A program made the position numbers and the translations under genes. Below the pieces are notes generated by a model. It had not been told where the DNA came from, did not search any database, and was given only the letters and a program-made list of their open reading frames with translations. A stretch of DNA of 53,928 nucleotides from the IMG/VR virus record IMGVR_UViG_3300029309_000058, positions 1 to 53,928 of that record, one strand, 5' to 3'. Shown one piece after another: positions 49,707 through 53,928 of the stretch (the stretch's first letter is position 1; each line of letters starts with the position of its first letter). Source of the stretch: a virus.

Positions 49707-50188
49707 TGACGTTACAAGTAGTGCAACAAGAACAAGAACAAAAACAATACAACGCTCAGCTATTATCTACTAAAGAGTTGTATGATAAATACTGGGGGGC
49801 ATGTATCCCACTGTTTCAAGAGTGTGTTGACAGAGCCATGCACGGTGAAATGACTGTAGAAGATATATATGATCGTGGTCTCAAAGGTCAGATATATGTT
49901 ATTGCAGTTAAAAACGATGATGGTGACGTACCAGATGTAAAGTTGGTAATAGCACTAGAACTTGTTTACTATCCTCAATTTACTGCTATGAATGTATTAG
50001 CTTTAGGCGGAAAAGATTTACGCCATAATATGAAAAGATTTTGGAAGCAGGTCTGTGGTTGGGCACAGATTTGTGGAGTTACTAAAATAGAATGCTTAGT
50101 CGCACCAGCTATGGAAAAGATATTGCAGGCACAGGGCTTTGAACGAAAGTATTCACTACTAAGACAGGATTTAACGAAGGAGGTCTAA
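49706..50188 (+). CDS. Internal virion protein, GNAT-like gp13 type (160 aa)
   Basis: Central part (about 70-150) has the length and strand-helix order of a GNAT-like fold: IYVIAVKNDDGDVPDVKLVI, then a helix and IECLVAPAMEKILQAQGFE. It precedes the gp14-like gene, just as T7 gp13 precedes gp14. Probably a virion assembly protein, not an active acetyltransferase; no clear acetyl-CoA loop is visible. Confidence moderate. Confidence 0.65.
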   Translation: MTLQVVQQEQEQKQYNAQLLSTKELYDKYWGACIPLFQECVDRAMHGEMTVEDIYDRGLKGQIYVIAVKNDDGDVPDVKLVIALELVYYPQFTAMNVLALGGKDLRHNMKRFWKQVCGWAQICGVTKIECLVAPAMEKILQAQGFERKYSLLRQDLTKEV

Positions 50189-51565
50189 ATGCAAACTATA
50201 ATCAATCCTTTAGTAGTTTCGGTAGGCCCTACTAGCGAGGCTACTATTACTCCCGTTCCTATGACACATCATGGTGGCGGAGTTAAAAAAGTAATTGCTG
50301 TTGTTGCAGCAATTGCCATTCCTATTGCTGCTCCCGTAATTGCAAGTTCTATTGCAGCGTCAGGTGTTTTAGGTGCAGCAGTATCTACAGCTATGGCTAG
50401 CACAGCTGGAGCTGTTGTCAGTTCAGCGATTGTTGGTGCAGGACTTGGTGCTATTACAGCTAAAGTTACAGGCGGTAATGTAAAAGCAGGTGCTATCTCA
50501 GGACTTATCGGAGGTGGTATCGGTGGTTACACAGCGGCTGCTAAACCGGGAATGTTTGGTAACCCAGCGGCTCAACCAACAACAACGGCTACTTCTAGTG
50601 GTCTACCACAGGTACAAAATGCAAGTTTAAACACAACAACTGGCGGTACAACGGGCACTACGCTATCAAACACTAGCGGTGCACAGCTTCAAAATGCAAG
50701 TTTTGCTGGTGCTAAAAATGTAGCAGATGCAGGAGTTACACTATCTAATCAGACAAGTAATGTAAGTTTTGTAGATAGTATGAAGGCAGGCTTGAGTGAT
50801 GCTGGCGGTAAAGTATTAGACAGGCTTACTAATCCAGAAACACTAGCTAATGCTGCGCTTCAAGTTGGTGGTGCTATAGCTGCAGAAGCTATTGTTGGTA
50901 CTCCACCAGCTCAAACTGCTGAAGAAGCAGCGGCTATCGAGCAATATAAAGCAGAGCTAGAAACTCTTAAACAAAGAGATGAAGCAGCGTTTAATCAGAA
51001 ACTAGATGCAGCTAAACAATATATGGTGCAGGCTGGATATTATGATCCAAACTATTTTGGTCTACAGTCAGCTAACCGAGCTGCCATTGCAGAAGGACGT
51101 AAACTACGAGAGTTTGAACGTAAAGCAGGTTTGACTATGGGTGGTACATCTGCAGGTGAACGTAGACGAGCAGCACTAGCAGGTGGCGCAAACGTACAAT
51201 CTGCATTTGATAGAGGTTTCTTATCAGGTGTTGATCTTCAAAACAGAGCTATGAGTACGGGTGTTGGGCTTATTCCTAATGCTCCTACATCTGGAGCGAC
51301 TGGTGCTTACAACTTAGCTGCGCTAGCACAAAATCAAGGTAATGCTGAACGATCAGCAGCTGATGCTAAGAAAAGCAATATCCAAAAATTCTTTGGTTCA
51401 TTTGCTACGCAAACAGGTTTGACTGATGCTGAGAAAAAGAAACGAGCACAGCTAAGCGGTGGTCTTGATACAAGCGGTATTGATAATGCTCTTGGTAAAA
51501 AAGATGACCCGTTTGTAATTGATCCTAATAAGAAAAAAGACGAACCGATGCAGCAGTACATATAG
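50189..51565 (+). CDS. Internal virion protein, gp14-like (458 aa)
   Basis: Hydrophobic Ala/Gly-rich stretches around residues 35-115 (VVAAIAIPIAAPVIASSIA; GAISGLIGGGIGGYTAAA) could form membrane channel segments after ejection. A helical, charged C-terminal part follows (EQYKAELETLKQRDEAAFNQ). This pattern and its place before the transglycosylase protein match T7 gp14, which forms the outer-membrane part of the ejection channel. Ends in a Lys/Asp-rich tail. Confidence 0.7.
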   Translation: MQTIINPLVVSVGPTSEATITPVPMTHHGGGVKKVIAVVAAIAIPIAAPVIASSIAASGVLGAAVSTAMASTAGAVVSSAIVGAGLGAITAKVTGGNVKAGAISGLIGGGIGGYTAAAKPGMFGNPAAQPTTTATSSGLPQVQNASLNTTTGGTTGTTLSNTSGAQLQNASFAGAKNVADAGVTLSNQTSNVSFVDSMKAGLSDAGGKVLDRLTNPETLANAALQVGGAIAAEAIVGTPPAQTAEEAAAIEQYKAELETLKQRDEAAFNQKLDAAKQYMVQAGYYDPNYFGLQSANRAAIAEGRKLREFERKAGLTMGGTSAGERRRAALAGGANVQSAFDRGFLSGVDLQNRAMSTGVGLIPNAPTSGATGAYNLAALAQNQGNAERSAADAKKSNIQKFFGSFATQTGLTDAEKKKRAQLSGGLDTSGIDNALGKKDDPFVIDPNKKKDEPMQQYI

Positions 51566-51574
51566 GAGTCTAGG

Positions 51575-53928
51575 ATGGTATTAGGACTCATTGGAAACAT
51601 AGCAGGAAACCTAGATCAAGACGCATTTGTCGCTGGTGCAGAAAACGAAAGTAAACTGCAGGCACTACAGCGAGCAAATCAAAACCGTATTAATCGGGAT
51701 TTCTTTCGTGATCAACAAGGTGGGCCTCCGGCTATACCTATGCCTACTGCTTTAAATCAAGGTTCGGCAGGTCTGAGCCTAGATGGTTTTGGTGGTAATT
51801 ATATTACTGTACCTCCACCTGTTGTAGAAAAGAAACCTGAAGTAGTAGTACCAGAGTCTAAAGCTATTATACCTCCGGGCCAAGATGATGGTAGCGGAGA
51901 CTCATTCTTTGATGGTGAAGAGGGTGATGGTACAGGCGAAGATCAAATTACTTCTGATACAGGTGATACAGCAAGTAATCAACTATCTGTTCCTGACTTT
52001 GATCCTAATAAAGAATTAGGTTTTGATAAGATTGGACAGTCAGGTGTTACTGACATAACTCAAGTTGATCCTGAGTCTTCAGCATTTGCACAAGATATTC
52101 AAAAGCTGTTTGCTAATGGTGACTTTCAAGCATTATTTAATAGATTAGGTGATCGTGCCGCTACAGGTTATGGTGACAGACTTGCAGGTTCTCCTGCTGG
52201 CAGTATCTATGGCTACTTTATGGATGATGCTGCTGAAGCTAAAGAAAGAAGTAAATCTAAAGAAGCATCTAAATGGTTTCGTACAGAAGAAGCTAAAAAT
52301 TATTTTCTTCAAAACCCTAACCAGTTAACTGCAGCTGCAGTTGATCCAACAGGTTGGTATCTAAAATTTAAAGAAGATGCTCCTAAACGTGAACAAATAC
52401 AAATCAACAGAGAATCTCCAGCTAAAGCTGACAAACGAGTTTCTGATTTAACTACTGATGATGTACTAACCAAAGCACTTGGTAACAAAAAAGTAGTGGA
52501 AGTTAGAAATATAGCCGCAGCAATAGGACTTAACCCTGACTTTGCTATGGCAATCATGGGTATGGAAAGTTCTTTTGGGACTGCTAAGGGCCTGACTTCT
52601 ACTAAAGGTGCTAAAGGTATTATGCAAGTTATGCCTGAGACCTTCGATCAAATGAAGGCATGGTATACAAATCCAGAAAACATTAAGAAATACAATATTC
52701 CTCAAGAAGTAGTTAACTTAGCTGCAGGTATGCAGAAAGGTAACATGCAAGGCCCAGAAGCTGGTCTGCTATATCTAAAATATGGACAATATATTGGTGT
52801 GCCTATGAACTTGCTTGCTGCAGGTTATCAAGGTGGTATGGAATCTGTTTTACAGCGAGGAACACCAACTACGGCTAATGATGGTTCACTTACCAACACT
52901 GACTACAACCGAGCTGTTATTGGTATCTACAATAAAATTTTAGAAAAGACAGGTGGTACAACGATTACCTCCACAAACAACAAGCCATTTAAGGAAAACC
53001 AAACTACTAGCGAAACTACTGGTAGTACAACCACTACTCAAAACAATAACTTAACAGCTGGTCTTATTACTGATGTACAGACAGATACGTCAGGTCAGTC
53101 AACAAATACTAGTAATAAAGCCGAAGCAAGCGGAGATGTCAGCAGTCTTAAAAATGTAGAGCAGAGTGCTGGTGTCGATGATGGTACAAAAGGAAAGCCA
53201 GAAGATAATATACCTGAAACTAAAGCAGAGCCTAAACCTCCTGCATTTTATCAAAAAGACCCATCTCAAACAGGATTTGAGCTTCGTAACTTTCTTGAAG
53301 AGCGAGAGCTAATTATTAATCAAACTAACCAAACTGTTAATATTCTTGCACAGAGGTCAGATTACTTTAGACGACTTGCAGAAGTATCTCGAATCGGTGG
53401 TACTGATGAAACTTCTTATAATGATTTAATGAAACAATCTACTGAGCTTATGGCAAAAGCTACCGATGCTCGTAACAAAGGTGCACTTGAAGCTAAGAAG
53501 GCTGAGAATAAAATTATGTACTTACAGGGTATGCAAGCGTTGTCAGACCTTACTAAAGGTAGTGTAGACAGAGCTGCTATGGTGTGGTCACAGTATTCAG
53601 GATTAGATATTCGTATCAATCCACGATCTGATGGTAAGTATGATGTTACAATCGGTGGTAAACCATATAAAACTATGGATTCAAAAACTCTTAGTAACAC
53701 ACTACAGCTAGCTTTTGACCAAGGGTATAGAGGATCACAAGCTACGCTTAGAGGTGAACTAGCTATGCTAGATTATAAGAGCACTCTTGCTATTGTTGAA
53801 CAACAGTATAAAGACAATGCTGCTAATTACAGAGAAAGACTCAAAGCACAGTTTGATCTACTAAAAGAAAAATATAAAGCAGACAACACCGTTAAAATAC
53901 AACAGACTGGCGATGGCGGAATTGTTAT
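51575..53928 (+). CDS. Internal virion protein with lytic transglycosylase domain (3' end continues at 704-836)
   Basis: ATG 51575 follows GGAG. The frame is open to the last base; joined across the circle the protein has 828 residues. Residues 1-200 are disordered and acidic. The SLT transglycosylase domain runs from about 305 to 430: catalytic Glu331 in GMESSFG, then TKGAKGIMQVMPET, then a GPEAGLLYLKYG helix. It should open peptidoglycan locally during DNA entry, the role of the T7 gp16 transglycosylase domain. A Thr/Asn-rich linker (about 460-530) joins to a helical C-terminal part. Confidence 0.82.
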   Translation, partial: MVLGLIGNIAGNLDQDAFVAGAENESKLQALQRANQNRINRDFFRDQQGGPPAIPMPTALNQGSAGLSLDGFGGNYITVPPPVVEKKPEVVVPESKAIIPPGQDDGSGDSFFDGEEGDGTGEDQITSDTGDTASNQLSVPDFDPNKELGFDKIGQSGVTDITQVDPESSAFAQDIQKLFANGDFQALFNRLGDRAATGYGDRLAGSPAGSIYGYFMDDAAEAKERSKSKEASKWFRTEEAKNYFLQNPNQLTAAAVDPTGWYLKFKEDAPKREQIQINRESPAKADKRVSDLTTDDVLTKALGNKKVVEVRNIAAAIGLNPDFAMAIMGMESSFGTAKGLTSTKGAKGIMQVMPETFDQMKAWYTNPENIKKYNIPQEVVNLAAGMQKGNMQGPEAGLLYLKYGQYIGVPMNLLAAGYQGGMESVLQRGTPTTANDGSLTNTDYNRAVIGIYNKILEKTGGTTITSTNNKPFKENQTTSETTGSTTTTQNNNLTAGLITDVQTDTSGQSTNTSNKAEASGDVSSLKNVEQSAGVDDGTKGKPEDNIPETKAEPKPPAFYQKDPSQTGFELRNFLEERELIINQTNQTVNILAQRSDYFRRLAEVSRIGGTDETSYNDLMKQSTELMAKATDARNKGALEAKKAENKIMYLQGMQALSDLTKGSVDRAAMVWSQYSGLDIRINPRSDGKYDVTIGGKPYKTMDSKTLSNTLQLAFDQGYRGSQATLRGELAMLDYKSTLAIVEQQYKDNAANYRERLKAQFDLLKEKYKADNTVKIQQTGDGGIV
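53226..53928. repeat. Right copy of imperfect 703-bp terminal overlap
   Basis: Counterpart of 1-703. The reading frame that enters this copy from 51575 is open to the last base. It is in the same frame as the open frame of the left copy, so joining base 53928 to base 704 restores a single continuous gene. The protein differs between copies mainly where the left copy reads MNTGGTDLARAKE and the right copy reads RIGGTDETSYND. Confidence 0.85.

Overview
The window looks like one complete, circularly assembled genome of a tailed phage with a short-tailed (podovirus-type) virion, probably marine and infecting a Gram-negative, plausibly alphaproteobacterial, host. I infer this from the podoviral internal-virion protein set, a three-helix holin of the gene-transfer-agent type, a GH108 endolysin, a low-to-moderate G+C content, and many small proteins whose type I know from marine phages. 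No host marker gene, integrase, repressor or tRNA is seen, so it reads as a lytic phage. The last 703 bases (53226-53928) align without gaps to the first 703 (1-703), but not identically. The unit genome would be about 53,225 bp, and the gene that runs off the right end finishes at 836.

Layout. (i) Left end, plus strand: the end of a transglycosylase-bearing internal virion protein (to 836), then a giant 2846-residue polyvalent-type protein (843-9383) that closes the late arm at a terminator near 9416-9449. (ii) Minus strand, 9.6-27.65 kb: a tightly overlapping early/replication arm. Read from its promoter side (right to left) it holds tiny proteins separated by TTCG-loop hairpins and an AT-rich gene-free stretch (26234-26864). 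A MoxR ATPase, a DUF3150-like protein and a VWA/metallopeptidase-like protein follow. After several unknown proteins and an HslV-like Ntn hydrolase come family A DNA polymerase, Cas4/RecB-like nuclease, VRR-NUC nuclease, SNF2-type helicase, a coiled-coil protein, a Cys-containing protein, an SSB-like protein, an HTH protein and a primase-helicase. (iii) Plus strand, 27.9-53.9 kb: late arm with small and large terminase, portal, scaffold, major capsid and decoration proteins, small basic proteins, adaptor proteins, a tail-fibre array, a lysis cassette, a nozzle-like protein and internal virion proteins that continue across the circle junction into 1-9383.

The two arms diverge from about 27.65-27.95 kb. 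A consensus-like promoter there would begin its transcript at or next to the start codon of the small terminase (leaderless). Terminators at 9.4, 25.9, 26.85 and 30.13 kb and a hairpin at 35.16 kb divide the transcripts.

The most unusual item is a nested gene (3583-3825). An 80-codon reading frame with a perfect Shine-Dalgarno and 75 percent G+C at third positions lies in another frame entirely inside the giant virion gene, whose own product there is a low-complexity linker. Other points worth a second look are the MoxR/DUF3150/VWA module, the paralogous small proteins flanking the gene-free region, the TGTAAAG dyads, the repeated TTCG-hairpin intergenic cassette, the shared C-terminal motif of the SSB-like protein and its neighbour, and an open frame without a start codon after the primase gene.
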